Source: Agrypnia vestita
Taxonomy: Eukaryota; Arthropoda; Insecta; Trichoptera; Phryganeidae
Length of the DNA stretch: 64,000 nucleotides
NCBI GenBank assembly: GCA_016648135.1
Contig: JADDOH010002081.1
Coordinates: 62,001-126,000 of the forward strand
Reading direction: 5' to 3'
The notes below the pieces were generated by a model. It saw only the letters and a list, made by a program, of their open reading frames with translations. It had not been told where the DNA came from and did no database searches. Of this stretch, positions 1-28,808 are shown piece by piece; within the stretch, counting starts at the first letter, position 1, and each line of letters opens with the position of its first letter. Made by a program: the position numbers and the translations under genes.

Positions 1-97
1 ATCAAGCCTGCAGATTATTTAAATTATGTAAATCCATCAATTGGAAGGATAATGGGATTGGAAATGGATAGATAATTTGATCAGAGAGGTTTAAAAA

Positions 98-103
98 TTT
101 AAT
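98..103 (-). terminator. Candidate polyadenylation signal of the aminopeptidase
   Basis: An ATTAAA hexamer on the minus strand about 92 bases after the stop codon. It is a common variant signal, but the real 3' end could lie beyond the window edge. Confidence 0.3.
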
Positions 104-194
104 TTTCTTCATGTGAATCGTAAAAATATTTTGTTATACGACACTACAGCACAATGTCATTGCCTCCTTGATGTGTCAGGAGCAGGTAAGAGAC

Positions 195-15690
<15,496 letters not shown>

Positions 15691-15706
15691 TCTAGAAAAA
15701 AAAAAA
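15691..15706 (-). other. Splice acceptor just before the aminopeptidase start codon
   Basis: A run of twelve T followed by CTAG ends one base before the ATG. This looks like a strong 3' splice site, so the first coding exon is probably not the first transcribed exon, and the promoter lies further up, beyond 15.7 kb. It also argues against the in-frame ATG at 15726. Confidence 0.6.
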
Positions 15707-18277
15707 ACATTTAGCACCGTCATCATTTATTTCTACTTCAGTTCTATTACTGCCGCTGTAAACACACAATTGTCAACAAATGAAGACAGAATAATATAAC
15801 CATAGTCAGCACGATTGAATTCCTTCAGCACACAATATGAGTTTTATAAAATAAAGCCGACTAGTTTCGGAAAGTCTGTTATTTTATCAGGGCAGCAATT
15901 TTCAATATATTTCGAAGACGATCTATGTATTTAATCGGGAATAAGATTAATTTCAAAATTACGTATCTTTTTACCAAATATTTTTTGATATCATCGATGG
16001 CAATGTCGTCATAAATAAACATTTTCATATTGTGTATAAAATGTTCAAAAACCTACATTTTACAAACTTTCTTTATAAATTACCATAAACTAATTGATGT
16101 ATGTAAATAGAAACGGATTGAATTTGTGCTGTGAACATGAACTCAGTAATTGAAATAAAAATAGTAAAAGAAAAGAACAAACATACTCAACATAATTTGG
16201 AGATCATAAAATTTGACACTTTTGGCAGTTGGAAGATGGAATTCACCATAGAAAAGAGAAATAGAATTCACACAAAAAGTTGCGTGTGTAAGCAACTAGA
16301 ATTTGTAAAAAAATGTCATTTCTGCAAGTGAAGTGCGCGTAGTTGTCACCTCACATTGGACCTTTCGAAGAAACACGCTATTCTATGAAAACACCACAAA
16401 CTACAAAACAACTCGCGGACATAAAGATGGGTCAATGTGATATTATACAGTTTCATTAGGAAAATACAGTTCAGGACAAGTTTTTTCTCGACTTGACTAG
16501 ATCTAAGAAACAAATTTGTTGTTTGCAAGTGAGATAAATTATGAATTGACATGAAGTTGGACACAGAAACGTCAGAAATAAAAATTCTAGACATAGGACG
16601 AATTACGCATGGAATATTAAATTGAGTTTTTCTTAAGATAGGATTATTTAATTAATATTTGTTTCCCAGAATCTTTACTAATGCACAGCTTTTTTGCTTG
16701 TATGCGCTGAACTCCACTGAAAAATACATACATATATGCATGTTGCTGGAGCAGGCTGAAGACACTTGTAATTGGCCAGAGTTTTAAATAAAAATGTATT
16801 GTTTTATACGTATTTTGTATCCAGTATTCTGTTAGTGCCTCATTAAAAATAAAATAAATTTGATATAGTTTCCATTTAGAAATTACATATTTTTGGATTA
16901 AATATCACAACAATGCAATTATAAAATTTAGCTTAAAACAGATGACAAACGGCTGAAATAATCTCGGCAAATAAAAACATGCGAAATTACTGATAACAAT
17001 TTTATCTTTTGTCTGGTTTATGGTTTGCTTGTGACAATGTGATCCAAGTTGTTTAATTTTAATATCACTAAAAATCAAGTATTTGTTGCTGGTACTAAGG
17101 TACTAAGAAGATATTATAAAAAGAGAGTAGAATAAAAAATAAATAAATTATTATATAATAATACGTAAGTGGTAGGTAAGTCACCTTACTGTGTGCACAT
17201 TTATTAGATTAATACCGTTATAGTTTGAGTGAAAACAGTATTAAATCAAGAAAGACGAAATATTGATACAGTAATCATTGCTGAAATCTACAATTCAAAC
17301 AAATACACATATACAATGATTCGGATATCTTTAAAATGGTTTAAAGAAGGTAAACGACCTGAAGACAATAATTGAAAAATTAGCGTAATAATATAAACAA
17401 TCTGTATTACGCTTGACTTAATAATGTTAAATCAATATATCACAATCATTTCTTTATAATGTTACTCGAATAAATGTAAAAAACATTTAAAATGATAAAA
17501 AGTATCATTATGTGTTCTTTTAACTACATTTGAAATATTTATAAGTGTAAAGTTTATTTACTTACATTAACCTGTGTTCGCACCAGAAAAGTCAGTGCTA
17601 AACTGAAGTGAGTGATATAAAACAGTATCAAAATAAACTTTACACTGATAAGCGGAATGTTTGGCGTACTACACACGAATCAAGAAGTGTAGAAATATAT
17701 TTATTCAACAAACGCTTATATGTTTGATAATAGATGAATCAGAGTTTAAAGTTCTTAGAACAGAGATTTAAATGAAACAATGAAACAAAAGCACTTTGTT
17801 TTTGTGTATTTATTGATTTCGGTTTAGTGATTAGTTTTTGTGTACTGCTTGATTTTGTTTGGTGAACCTGCCGAAGGAATAATTTTAATATCTTTGTAAG
17901 AAATGAGTAATATATGTAACACGACTCTAAAGTACAGATTATAACGGGTATACATTAGAATACAGCACATGAAATACATGATTTATGGGGCACACACAAC
18001 TGTGGAAATTTTATTATCTAGAGCTCTGGATAGCCCAGAGTCTACTATAAATACTATTAATGCCAACTAGTGGGATCGATCATGTATTATTACTTTACAG
18101 GCTCGATGACAGGTTTAAAGGTTTTATAGATTATATAATCATAAGAAAAATAAGTACACGTACGATAACGATAATAATTTTGTGAAAGATAAATTAACTG
18201 GTTAAGAAATCAGGAGACAGAAGATAAAATTTTCATTAGATATGATTTAATATGTTTGTTATCAATATGATCATAAG
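15707..18277. other. Upstream region of the aminopeptidase
   Basis: AT-rich, no coding signal. A small open frame at 16131-16331 has no recognisable domain. An untranslated first exon and the promoter are expected somewhere here or further right, but no site stands out. Confidence 0.5.
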
Positions 18278-18473
18278 TAGTGATGGTATTTTAACCGGTG
18301 ACACACTAATCATTATTGGAGATCTATATGTGATTGTATCAATGATTGGTAACTGCAACCGTCGGTGTTAGGCAACAGTTATATCTTACTTAGCAATCAT
18401 CGATACAATCAGATAAGAATCTCAAATAACTGCATCATGCGTAACTGGTTAAATAACGGTTTGACCGTCACTA
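18278..18473. mobile_element. Palindromic MITE, about 196 bp
   Basis: Ends TAGTGATGGTATTTTAACC and, reversed, TAGTGACGGTC with TTTAACCAGTTAC. The inner arms TGATTGTATCAATGATTG and TGATTGTATCGATGATTG also pair. No clear target duplication. Confidence 0.65.
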
Positions 18474-19903
18474 AACGTAAAAGTTAGATAAATAAAATAA
18501 AAAAAATAAGGTTGTTTGTTTGTTTGCACAATTGTTTTATGTTAAACACATTTTTTTGTAAACTTTCTTTAGACAAATTGCTGTTCTATAGCCTGACATG
18601 TGTTTTGTTGACGTTAACAGCTAGAATTAAACCACAGCCATCATTGTTCACTATTTCAAGGTGAATCAGTTGCTATTAATTGATACAGCTATTAATTGGT
18701 ATAAAAAATACCGTGGTTCTGGTTGTCAAGTATACACAGCTTTATATTTTTAGTTAGATACTAGATGTGAAATTTGCTATGCTGCCATAGTCTGCCTGCT
18801 TATATGAGGAAGAAGTAGCTAAATTATAGTTAGTCATCACGATTTTTCCATTTAATAAACCAATACATACCTAGTATAATGATGCAATATGATCTGTCAC
18901 TACATCATCCGATAATGACAAATAACAAATAGTATAAATTAATAATCAGGTCTCCTCAATTTATAATTTATACCCATGGAAGAATGGTTGGTGAAATCCA
19001 AAACTTTTAGTTATTTTAGTTTATTTTAAATTGACTAGATTTTGTACCATACACAACTGAGTTTTCTTTCTTTAATACTTCACCCTTACTTTTCATATTC
19101 CTAATAAAAACCACGAAGGTGGTTATATACATATGTGTATGAACAGATTATAAGCCAAACGTATTTAATTTAGTAGTCATTTATATGTGTCATTTGACAA
19201 GAGGCATATGCATCTCCAAACTCAAAGCCAACATAAAACTCAGGTGTGTGTGTAACACAACATACAATTTAATTAAGTATATTGTGATGTGATTGGTTAG
19301 TACCATAAACACAAAAAATTTCAAATACACTTCAACCTAACTTCCTATAAAGAGTTCCGATGTAACAAGATCAGCAATATAGCAAAGACAAATGATTATT
19401 TATAAAATATTGATTAAAATAATCCAAGTATATGTATATACAATGTACAAATGTAAGCATAATAATAAATAATAAATCATGACAGAGAATGATAATAACA
19501 TACATCATAAAGATACCAGAGAAAAATTAGATAGGTGTGATAGAATTCCATGTGTGAGCATTCCTATTCAAGACCGCCGTTTCATAGTAATCATAAAAGT
19601 ACCGATAAAACGGAACATTCCTAGAATCCTCAGATCTATCTAAAAGTCAGGTCAAAATTTCCGCTGCGGCCAGTGTGATAAAATAAATTTTAAACAATAT
19701 CAGTTCAACTAGCACATATGGCAACAACATTTTTTAAATTTGTCGCAGTAATTGAGGTGAGATATTTTTGTATAAAAACTGCGAAGAAAGTTGTAAGCTT
19801 CATTTTACTTTCATGTGGCCAGTGTCGAAAATTCAAATACATAATTCTCCGTGTAATGCTGTCCATCAATAACGCTACTAGTTGGCGCTACACTAGATGC
19901 CAC

Positions 19904-20805
19904 TAGGGATGGGCGTTGAATGGACGGACTAGTTGAAATCAACCGTTGACGTTGCGTTGCCGGTTTACGTTTATCGCATGGACTAGTTGAATTCGTAGAC
20001 GGTGGACGGCGGACGCCGTGGACGGTGGACGATTTGAAATTCAACGTAGTGCAAAGCAACGAGCGAGAGCAAGACAAAACATCTCCGTTTATTTCTCTCT
20101 CATCTCTCGCTGTCGACTTGTAGACGCTATAGACGGCTCCACGGGTAATTTCATTTCAACTCTAAAGTACACGACCATAGAGTGCAGATCTGTGTACACG
20201 AACTATGACAGAGACTTGAAATTTGAATGCATGCGTGGGTGAGATAGGCTTAATAAGCTATTATCTATTATTTTTTACTTGATATGTGCGATGTGCACGT
20301 GCGACGTTTCGGTGAATTCCCAATTTTGCGCTGTATAAAATAAAACAATTCTGTTTAATTATTTTATTTTTTATTGAACTAATATTTTACTGCTAACACC
20401 TGATATTGTTGTGTATACCTACTTCTTTCTTTATTATATATAGAAAGAAGTATATAAAACAATATCTAAAAGCCTATAATGTGTGTAAACAAATAAATAA
20501 TCAAATATTTCTCTTTACATATAAGCATAAGTAGTGGTTTTACTTTCTCCGAAACTATTTTCCTTCGAACTTCTTTAAATTTTAAAAATTAACTTAATAA
20601 AAATAGCCAACGTTTGAGCCGCCGAGCAGCGTCGCGTCGAACCGTAGATAGTTGATCATCGTCCCGATGTTTAGATAGAACGTCTACGACGTCCGCGTTG
20701 ACGCGTCAACTAGTTGACGAATTCAACTAGTTGATCGTCTCGTCAATGGACGGACGTGGACGGTCTCGTTTTGTCGACGGTAAATACGTCGACGACCCAT
20801 CACTA
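19904..20805. mobile_element. Non-autonomous hAT element, 902 bp
   Basis: Perfect 8-bp duplication GATGCCAC at 19896-19903 and 20806-20813. Ends TAGGGATGGGC and, reversed, TAGTGATGGGT. The interior is rich in TCGACG, GGACG and AACTAGTTGA words near both ends, likely transposase-binding repeats. No transposase frame. GC is higher at the ends than in the flanks. Confidence 0.9.
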
Positions 20806-21397
20806 GATGCCACTGTTCTCACAGCCTTGACACGTAGCCAAAATTACGCCAATGAAACTAACGCTACCAGATGGCTTTTTTTGTTGTTGTGAAAGCTAAA
20901 TATTAATTGGCATTTTGTGAAAAATTTAAGCAAATTAAGTAAAATTTCATCAATTAGAGATCATTTGTAATTTGGATTAACAGAAATGGTGAGTTCATTC
21001 ATATTGTAATATGTGTTCATGTAAAAAATAATTTATTCTTGCAATATTTTTTTTTTCGTGACTAATTAATGCAAAGATGAAATTCAAAAATAAAAAGTCC
21101 ATCATTTTTGACAGATTATAACTAGTAAATATACAAGGCTTGGAGAAAAGTTGAAAATTTCTTGTCTTAGAAAGAGGAATTTCTGCACGGTTTTAATAAT
21201 TTTATTTGACTTGTATCAAAATGAATAAATTTGTTAATATTCAATATGAGTTACTTTCACGATTATAGAAGATAGGTAAGAAAAAATTGCAAAATTTGAT
21301 ATCGCTTATCTCCTTCATTGTTGACATTTCACGCAAAATGTAAAGAATATTTTCTATTCAAAATTGAATGAAAAAGACTCCAAGAGCAAGATTTATC

Positions 21398-21770
21398 TAC
21401 TAGCTATAAGACATTAGCTCGGAATAATCCAAGATGATGGTCCCGTTGTTCATACAACGAAAATAAGTATTTCACTATATAATTTAACGTCCTGTTAATT
21501 TAATCTAACTAAAATAATCGTAATCTAAATTAAACAAACCAAACCTAATAACCTAACCTAACCTCATATATTTCCTATGAAATGTCAAAATATGCAGTGC
21601 ATTTTTCGGAACTTTAAAGTGTAATATCTTATTTAATACTTACTATTTAAACGTAAATTATCTTTCATTTTGTTATTAGCACATTCAATAATATAGTGAA
21701 ATACTCATTTTCATTGTATGTGCAATGGGACCATTATCTTGGATTTAGCCATTAGCTCTACGTAGTAAAC
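21398..21770. mobile_element. Palindromic element with long arms
   Basis: The left arm AATCCAAGATGATGGTCCC and ACGAAAATAAGTATTTCACT is repeated in reverse at 21680-21760 as GGGACCATTATCTTGGATT, with the GAAATACTCATTTTCATTGT arm. Imperfect foldback of about 370 bp, no coding capacity. Confidence 0.7.
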
Positions 21771-22099
21771 AAAAGATTCATCAAATTGTTTGTCTACATT
21801 ATGCATCAATACAAGGTACCTATAATACAGAAGAAGCAAGATTATTATCCTAGGCATAACTTTAGGATGAAGAAATCTTAGAAGAGCGCCATAAAAGTGG
21901 CCGGATGTATTGCATCTGACTAAAAAGGCCCTGATCAGCGTGACTAAGATTTGTAGAGGTGCATTACAAGCATTGTCTCATCTGATTGAGGCCACTATAT
22001 GCCAATACAACAATTACAATTACGGAAATGAAAAAATTATTAAACTCTAAAAAGTAATCAACTTACAAGGACAAGCTAAAATATAAATATCAAAGCAGT

Positions 22100-23489
22100 A
22101 AATTTCCATTGTTATACTGTTACACATAATAAAATGAAACTTATAGAATACAATTTATTTATGAAATAAATGAGTCATGCAGAATAATTATACTCTCACT
22201 AGAAAAGTTATAATTGTATGCTGGAGTACGTACTATTCTATAATAAATAAAAATATAAAGAAACTTAGAAGGTAATTTGATTGTTTTAATAATATGTAAT
22301 AACCTACTTGCCGGTCGTGCAGATATCCAAATTGTAGACTAATTATGTATGTTTTGAATCGAATTCACCACATGTTATCACGAGACAATGACTGATTGTA
22401 CTTATAAACTAATGACAAATGATTTAAGGTAGTTAGAAATGCAGTATTAAATGCATAATGTTAACATCACCGCAAAATTCGCAATGACAATCAATTTAAA
22501 TGTGTCAAGTGTCAGCTGTGCAGATGTCTGTTTTATCCTGAAAAAATATCAGTTTATTTTGAATGAGATTGCAAAAACTATTTATACATTATTAAATACG
22601 TGTACTAAAATGCTTTAACAAAACTTTTAAGGTGCGCTACGTAAAATTCAACTAATGCAATTAAAATATGATAAGGTCTTTGACCCCAACGCTAACGGCA
22701 ATCTTCACCTCTAGAATTATTTATTTTCCACATCACCAGGTGCTTGAACAAAAAGCTTTCATGTTATATACACAGATGTCTAAAATTTATCCAACATTGA
22801 AACTAGCTTTCTTCTGAATAAATTGAAACAAGAGTCCGAAACCTCGGACAAAATAGATATTTTTGTATCAAAACTATTAGAATAATTTTCTCTTTAAAAC
22901 TACAAAATTAACAAATAACAGCAGTATCTTTTTTACTTCATTTTACTTTCCATATCAATCAACGTTCAAATTATGCAACATGATAAGAAGTAGGTACCTA
23001 GGTACCTAGCGCAGATAAAGAGTGATTAAAAAAATCATTCTATTTAGTGATTATTCTATTCCATTCATTATTTTTATTTATTGATATGGGATAAGGTCCC
23101 GTTGGTGAACTATAATAAAAAAAATCGTGGCGCAAACCGACAGGATAGATATTGGGGTAGACCAGGATTTACGTGTGTAAACACCAACCCAGCGAAACAA
23201 TGTGCTTCTTACGCACGGCTTACACATACTGATTCGATTGTCTTTCTTAAATGAAATGAGGTCTACTTTATCGTACGTTTCGTACGTAAATTTCATGGCC
23301 AAAGACCGACTGGTGACCAGCGACGCTACAACGCAGATCGTCGTGGCGATCGAATGGCGAATCACTTGTATTTATCACAAATTTATAATCAAAATAATAA
23401 AATCCTTGCATACCTTCAGAATATTGCAGGTTTTTCTCAAACATTATCTTTGCTATTTAATAAAGGATTAGGGCGAAATAGAATTTAGA
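22100..23489. other. Unassigned intergenic sequence
   Basis: No gene supported. Overlapping open frames on both strands around 23078-23471 carry no domain. Confidence 0.5.
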
Positions 23490-24870
23490 AAGAAATGTTT
23501 TTATTTAGTATAACTTTATTTATTTTTTGTATTTATAAAATAATAGAAACCTAAAAGGTTTATGGATAACATTTATACATAATTCAATATAGGAATATAA
23601 TAATAATATAATTTAGATACAATGTCATTTTTTTATAGTTGGCCGAGTTTTAGTATTTTTGTCACATCTGTTTTGAATTTGTCAGTGGTCAGTTGTTTGG
23701 TGTGTTGTGGCAGGTCGTTGCATAGTTTTATTCCGTTGCAAATTAGTCTGGATTGTTCTGTTTTTGTTTTGGCGTGTGTTATGTGATAGTTTTGAGCCAT
23801 TCTGGTCTTGTGTTGGTGTTTTTCGTGTATTTTGTGTAATTTTATGTCTTCGTCTTGTATTTCGCCAATTGTTAGTCTGTGAATGATTTTAAAAGTTTCG
23901 ATTTTTGTAATGCTTTCGATGTTTAGTTGTTGTGTTATACGGTATACAATTTCAGTTAGTGTCCGGTATTTCAGATCATAGACCATTTTTTATATTTTGT
24001 TTTGCTGTCGTTGGAGTTTGTTTAGGTTAGTTTTGTTTCCGGTTCCCCAGAAGGGTATCAAATATCCTATTCTGCTCTTGACGTATGCCTGGTACATTAA
24101 AATTTTTACGGTCTTCAGTGTGATTTAGTGTATTTTGTGGAATAGGCTGGTCAGTTTAGTCAGTGAGTCAATTACTCTGTCTATTTGAAAGGTCCATTTG
24201 AGTTGTATGTCTATGTTGAGTCCTAAATATTTAGTATTTTCTAGTTCAGTGAGTGTTTCGTTGTGTATTTGTATGTCCGTTTTATGCGTTTTCCGTTTGG
24301 CCTCAAAGTTAATATAGATAAATTTTTGAGCATTTAAGGTTAGAATATTTCTTTTTGTCCATTCAGTTAATATGTCTATGTCTTTATTGATTTGTTTTGT
24401 GATTTCTATGTCATTATTGTTTTCGTAAAATATTCCGAGGTCGCGTGCATAGAGTATTATTTTGCCTCTGGTATTTAGCTGCTCCAGGTCATTTATATAT
24501 ATTATATATAGTAATGGTCCTAGGATTGATCCCTGTGGGACACCATAGCTGACATTCATATAGGTACTTGTGGTTTCGTGTAGTGTGGTGTATTGCTTTC
24601 TGTCTTTTAGGTAGCTGTCGAAAATGTTTAGGACGTTGTCAGCGTTTCCGATTTTTGATAATTTGTATACTAGGGTAGTCAGATGTACTGTGTCAAATGA
24701 TTTTTTAAAATCGAAAAAGAGTCCGGTCACGCTTTTCCCTTCGTCAATTTTTGTCTGTAAGTAATTTAATAAATTTATCATGGCTGTTGTGGTTCTCTTT
24801 TTTTCTTGAAAGCCGTGCTGTGTTTTCGTCAGTATGTTGAGTTTATTCAAGTGTTCGAGTCCTTTTATCT
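23490..24870 (-). mobile_element. 5'-truncated non-LTR retrotransposon (CR1/Jockey-like)
   Basis: Contains a reverse transcriptase pseudogene on the minus strand, followed by an AT-rich 3' region ending near 23490-23515. The 5' side stops within the RT domain, next to a short duplicated CCTTTTATCTAT word (24870-24895). Confidence 0.8.
23633..24866 (-). pseudogene. Non-LTR reverse transcriptase pseudogene
   Basis: One reading frame from about 24866 to 23633: KTQHGFQ, then LFFDFKKSFDTV (motif A), GVPQGSILGPLLYIIYIND (motif B), and ILYARDLGI where the usual FADD/YADD stands (motif C). C-terminal part includes YLIPFWG and LCNDLPQHTK. It is broken by in-frame TAA codons at 24125-24127 and about 23988, lacks the 5' half, and has Arg in place of the first motif C Asp, so it cannot be active. 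Confidence 0.88.
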
Positions 24871-25329
24871 ATCATAACTAAGTCCTTTTATCTATAATAA
24901 CGTATGGAAAAGGTAGGGATTACATAGGTACTTACACAAGAATTTAGTTGCTACATCGCAACTAAGCATTTTATAAACATTTATCTACCGATCCGAAACG
25001 AGTCATTTGTAGATTTTAATATTGAAGAATGGCCGCACTTATTTTTATCTGGATCGAACTTAAGTTATGAAAGGGTTGTCATTATGTGTTCATGTGGATT
25101 TGGATCGAGTAGATGAGTCGGGTTGATGACTCTTGACTTGACATCAGGGGTGTATTTATAAGATTCTGAATACCTAGAACTTAAAAAAAATTAAGATATA
25201 AAAGATGTTATAGGTAGGTAATTACAATAATATTTCAATAAATTTCAAATTTCACTAACATTACACTTGATACTTTGTAGATATATAATTACTACCTTAT
25301 GAAAATAAATATCACTGACGAATTCAAAA

Positions 25330-25511
25330 AAATATTATAATTGTGTTCTATAACGCCACTCTGGGACAGGCGTAGCCTAGTAGAGTGGCATAATCCACAA
25401 ATTTAACAAAAAAAAAGTGTAATTTATCTTATATTTTATTGTTAAACTAGTATTAAGTACCTTTATTTGTAAACAAGGATTTTTTTGAAATAAATAAAAA
25501 AAAAAAAAAAA
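25330..25511 (+). mobile_element. Possible retroposon 3' end with poly-A
   Basis: A run of 17 or more A after TGAAATAAATAA at 25490-25511, preceded by unique sequence with GCCACTCTGGGACAGGCG. Looks like a LINE or SINE tail; the body is not recognisable. Confidence 0.35.
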
Positions 25512-25514
25512 ATC

Positions 25515-25625
25515 CCAATTATAATAATTTCGTTGTCTGTTCGTCCATCCGTCGTAACTTCGTGTAAAGTCCGTAACTTCTTTTTAGTATAAAAACTTTC
25601 TTTTTTTCATTTTTTTTTCTTTTTT
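25515..25625 (+). repeat. Helitron-like family H, start fragment
   Basis: Begins ATAATAATTTCGTTGTCTGT and continues with the (TCCG)n and CGTAACTTCGTGTAA words shared with copies at 28145, 33716, 36396 and 43080 (reverse). The other end of the family is not present here. Confidence 0.6.
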
Positions 25626-25954
25626 TTTAGGTATAGAAGCCTTTATAGGGTGGCCAGAAGCCTTCTCACATGTATTACCTGGCTAAAGTGATCACTTTAC
25701 ACAATGCAAGGTTCACCGTATTCGACCGTCATATTACCCTAATTACCACATCATAGGATACATAGATGATACCTCTATATTTCTTTAATATATTATGTTA
25801 TTCTTCCGTATTATTTGACATATTGGTACCTACACTAGAAAATGCCAGAAAATTATTATTTAAAATTTTTAACCTTTTTTATAGACTAGTTGATAATGTA
25901 CTTACGTTCTAAGAAATACTAATGAAAAGACATATTTCCTATATAAATAGTTTC

Positions 25955-26060
25955 GTCTCTGTGAGACTTCTATAATTTATCTTAATTTATGATTATCCCT
26001 CTGCGGACCAAATCCTGTAATTGTGTTCTAAGAACATACAGATGAAAAATATTGTTAAAA
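25955..26060 (-). repeat. Repeat family A copy
   Basis: CGTCTCTGTGAGACTTCTAT, then GATTATCCCTCTGCGGAC and GTGTTCTAAGAACATA. GTGTTCTAAGAACAC is itself a palindrome. Confidence 0.65.
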
Positions 26061-28144
26061 TTGAATAGGCCAAGGAAATTTTATGTTTATGCGCCTATTA
26101 GAGCTACTCGGGTACCTACCTACGTTTTTTTATTGTGATAACACTAGAACTAACTCTTATTTTAACTCCCGTGTACCTAGACTGCATAGGATAGGTAACA
26201 CGCACATATCTCGGATATTTTCAACTCTAGTTTAGCACATTATAAATACGTGTTGATAAAAGCTCTACACCCTGCCGTCATGTATGCTCAATGTATTCAT
26301 AAAACTAATTATTATACCTATTTGTTTAATTTTATATATATGTATTTCACATCTATTTTTTTCATAATTTATATAACTTTTTAAACCTTCTAACAAATGT
26401 CTATATTATCTATTTATTTCTACTATCTATTCTACTTTAAGTTATACAATACTACTCTTTTGTTATCTTGTTTACACTATTATGGAAAAGGTTCTTTTTT
26501 TGTATGGTATATTGAAATAAATAAATAAAAAAAATGTGGCGGCAATGCGCAGGCGTCTTATATCAGAGAATGCAATCGTCCTGAAGTCGGCGTGAAGAAT
26601 CAAGAGGCCAACTTGTTGCTCTAAAGTCCACTGGACTGATGAAATCACCACGTGTCGGCATTCTTTCTCTCCTCTAAATGAAATTCGTAATTTTAAAACG
26701 CGAATCAACTTAAATACAGCCCTGGACGCCTATAACGTTCTCACTCTTTATCTGTTGGTACGTAAGAGAAGGAAAAGGCGGGTTGGGCCATATTACCATT
26801 CATCCGGCACAAAGAAATGAGTTCTGACGTTTCACGAATAATGGCGGATTGAATGCGCGATGCAAATTTAAGTATTTCATTTTACTTTTCTCGGAGTCGT
26901 CGTCTTTCTGAACGCATTCAATGATTTTAAACGTCTTCGTGTAGCGGCAGAAATAATTTAAATTACATATTAACATCGAAAAACGACAATGTAGGTAGGT
27001 ACCTACCTACATTGAAGCATGTATCGGTTTTGTTCTCATAACAACAAAAGAATTTTCCGGTACTTGAGTGCCAATTACTATGTACGAATCCCTAATTAGA
27101 TGTTTATTAGAATTCTCATCAGAAATATGGTCACGCAATTACGAAATTCACAATAGCAGAGTAGAATAAATCCAAAGAAAGTTCCTTAAATCTCTGACTT
27201 ATCGACGAGGTCATACATAAGTACGACAAGATATCGAAAATTTATACCTAATGTCTTTAGAAAAAAAAAGAAAAAGTGTAGACCTAACGACTACAAAATA
27301 GTTAATAAGAAACTAGACACCTCCTCCATAGTCTCACAAATATATGTACCTACCTAAACATTCCTCTCTGGTCAATTATCAATCACTATAACTAGATATC
27401 ACGCAGAGACGTCAACCATGTTGATATGATAAACTGATAAAAAAAGATTAATAATAAATTGAGCCTGTGTCATAAAGAATATATTATATTCTTTACATTT
27501 ATAGATACACGGTGTTGACCTTGGAACCAGCGCATTCGTAAAAATAATCTGCAACTCATTTCTAAATTGTATTTATTGATTTGTGAGTCTTTATTCTGTT
27601 CTGGATGTTAATTACAATTTATTTTATCATTAAGACATTATTTATTGTTTATTTATCATAAAAATTGTATTGTTTAATTATATCATATTCAACATGTTCT
27701 TAAAATACTTTTACTTTGTACTCTAATGTCACTCTAGGACCATCTATCAAGGTCAATAATGACCTTTTGACGGTCCGTTTGTTAATTTTTTAAAATTACA
27801 TTTTGTGGGTTAGCAGTGTTCATATCTATTGTTGCAAAACACAAAATACTTACTAGGGCTGCGAGATTCAGAATTATTGTATTCGGTCATTAATTGTTAA
27901 AGTTAAATTATACTGTTGTGTTGAGTTAGACATGCTTTGGTAATATGTACATTGTATTTCACAACATTAACTACGTTTCACGAAGTTACACTACCTAATA
28001 AGTTACACAACCTAGTAAGAGTGAGGCTTTCTGATAGTGCAGGTAAATATATTTTACTTCACCAAAAAATCTGTTTTCTTTTTTATTCTAATATTATAAC
28101 GTAATATTAAATAATAATTTAAAAAAATTAACTCATCTAACATA
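26061..28144. other. Intergenic sequence without genes
   Basis: AT-rich, with a retroposon-like AATAAATAAATAAAAAAA tail near 26520 and a perfect 28-bp palindrome at 26987-27014. The open frame at 26472-26708 has no domain. Confidence 0.6.
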
Positions 28145-28230
28145 ATGAAACATAATAATTTCGTTGTCTGTCCATCTGTCCGTCCGTCCGTCCCCGTAAC
28201 TTCGTGTAACGTCCGTAATTTATTATATAT
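28145..28230 (+). repeat. Helitron-like family H, start fragment
   Basis: ATAATAATTTCGTTGTCTGT, a (GTCC)n-rich tract and GTAACTTCGTGTAACGTCC, then an AT microsatellite. Lies directly left of the Penelope-like remnant. Confidence 0.6.
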
Positions 28231-28358
28231 ATATATATAGTACTACTATATATCTATGTAAGTGACAGCCTATATATGTATAGTTATATGTTAGTTCTAA
28301 CTACTTTGGGGGTAACCCGCGTCAAATTCTGGTCGTCAGGACCAGTCGTCTGCAGTAG

Positions 28359-28718
28359 ATGCCAACTACTTTTTCAAAAGTAGTTGCCAGCCTCAATAAT
28401 GAAACATTTAGAATCTACAGAGAGGCAATTGAAATAAATAAAAGAAATAGTAATATAATGAACAAAAGAGACGATAGCATTCGACTTCCGACCGCATGGA
28501 GTAACATTCTTAATAATAATAATCAAATTTCTAATACAAATAAAATTAATAATAATAATAAACCAGAAATCACGATGAAAACATCGAAGCAATTAGAAAA
28601 TCCAACCTTTTCAACATTGTATAGTGACGATAATAAAGTAAATATACGGATTACTAGAAGCCGAGCAAAAGTTATTAACGGCGTCGCTGGAGAAACCCAC
28701 TCCTCCACAAACACCTGA
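28359..28718 (+). pseudogene. Penelope-like element protein, C-terminal fragment
   Basis: 119-codon frame. FRIYREAIEINKRNSN and MNKRDDSIRLPTAWSNIL match the REAIEI-K-(N)NFNRDDG-L-W pattern found after the GIY-YIG endonuclease at the end of Penelope-like proteins. The following segment is Asn-rich, partly from (AAT)n expansion. RT and endonuclease domains are missing, so this is a 5'-truncated copy. Confidence 0.7.
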
Positions 28719-28808
28719 CGCAGAATTTTTCAAACTTTCACTTGACGGTGAGCTCCGGACCCAAACGGTTGTATGCTTTTTGGAGAAGCAGCTCATCGAC
28801 AAGGCGCC

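Noticed and set aside
19718..19760. Short frame MATTFFKFVAVIE followed by GTGAGA
   Set aside because: A plausible donor but no second exon, no domain, and a hAT element follows within 150 bp.
20300..20330. Another hammerhead motif from GAAACGTC on the minus strand
   Set aside because: No CTGANGA box or helix II precedes it.
20960..21000. ACAGAAATGGTGAGTTC, which looks like a first coding exon consisting of ATG before a GT donor
   Set aside because: No following exon could be found in the next kilobases, and a match this short is expected by chance.
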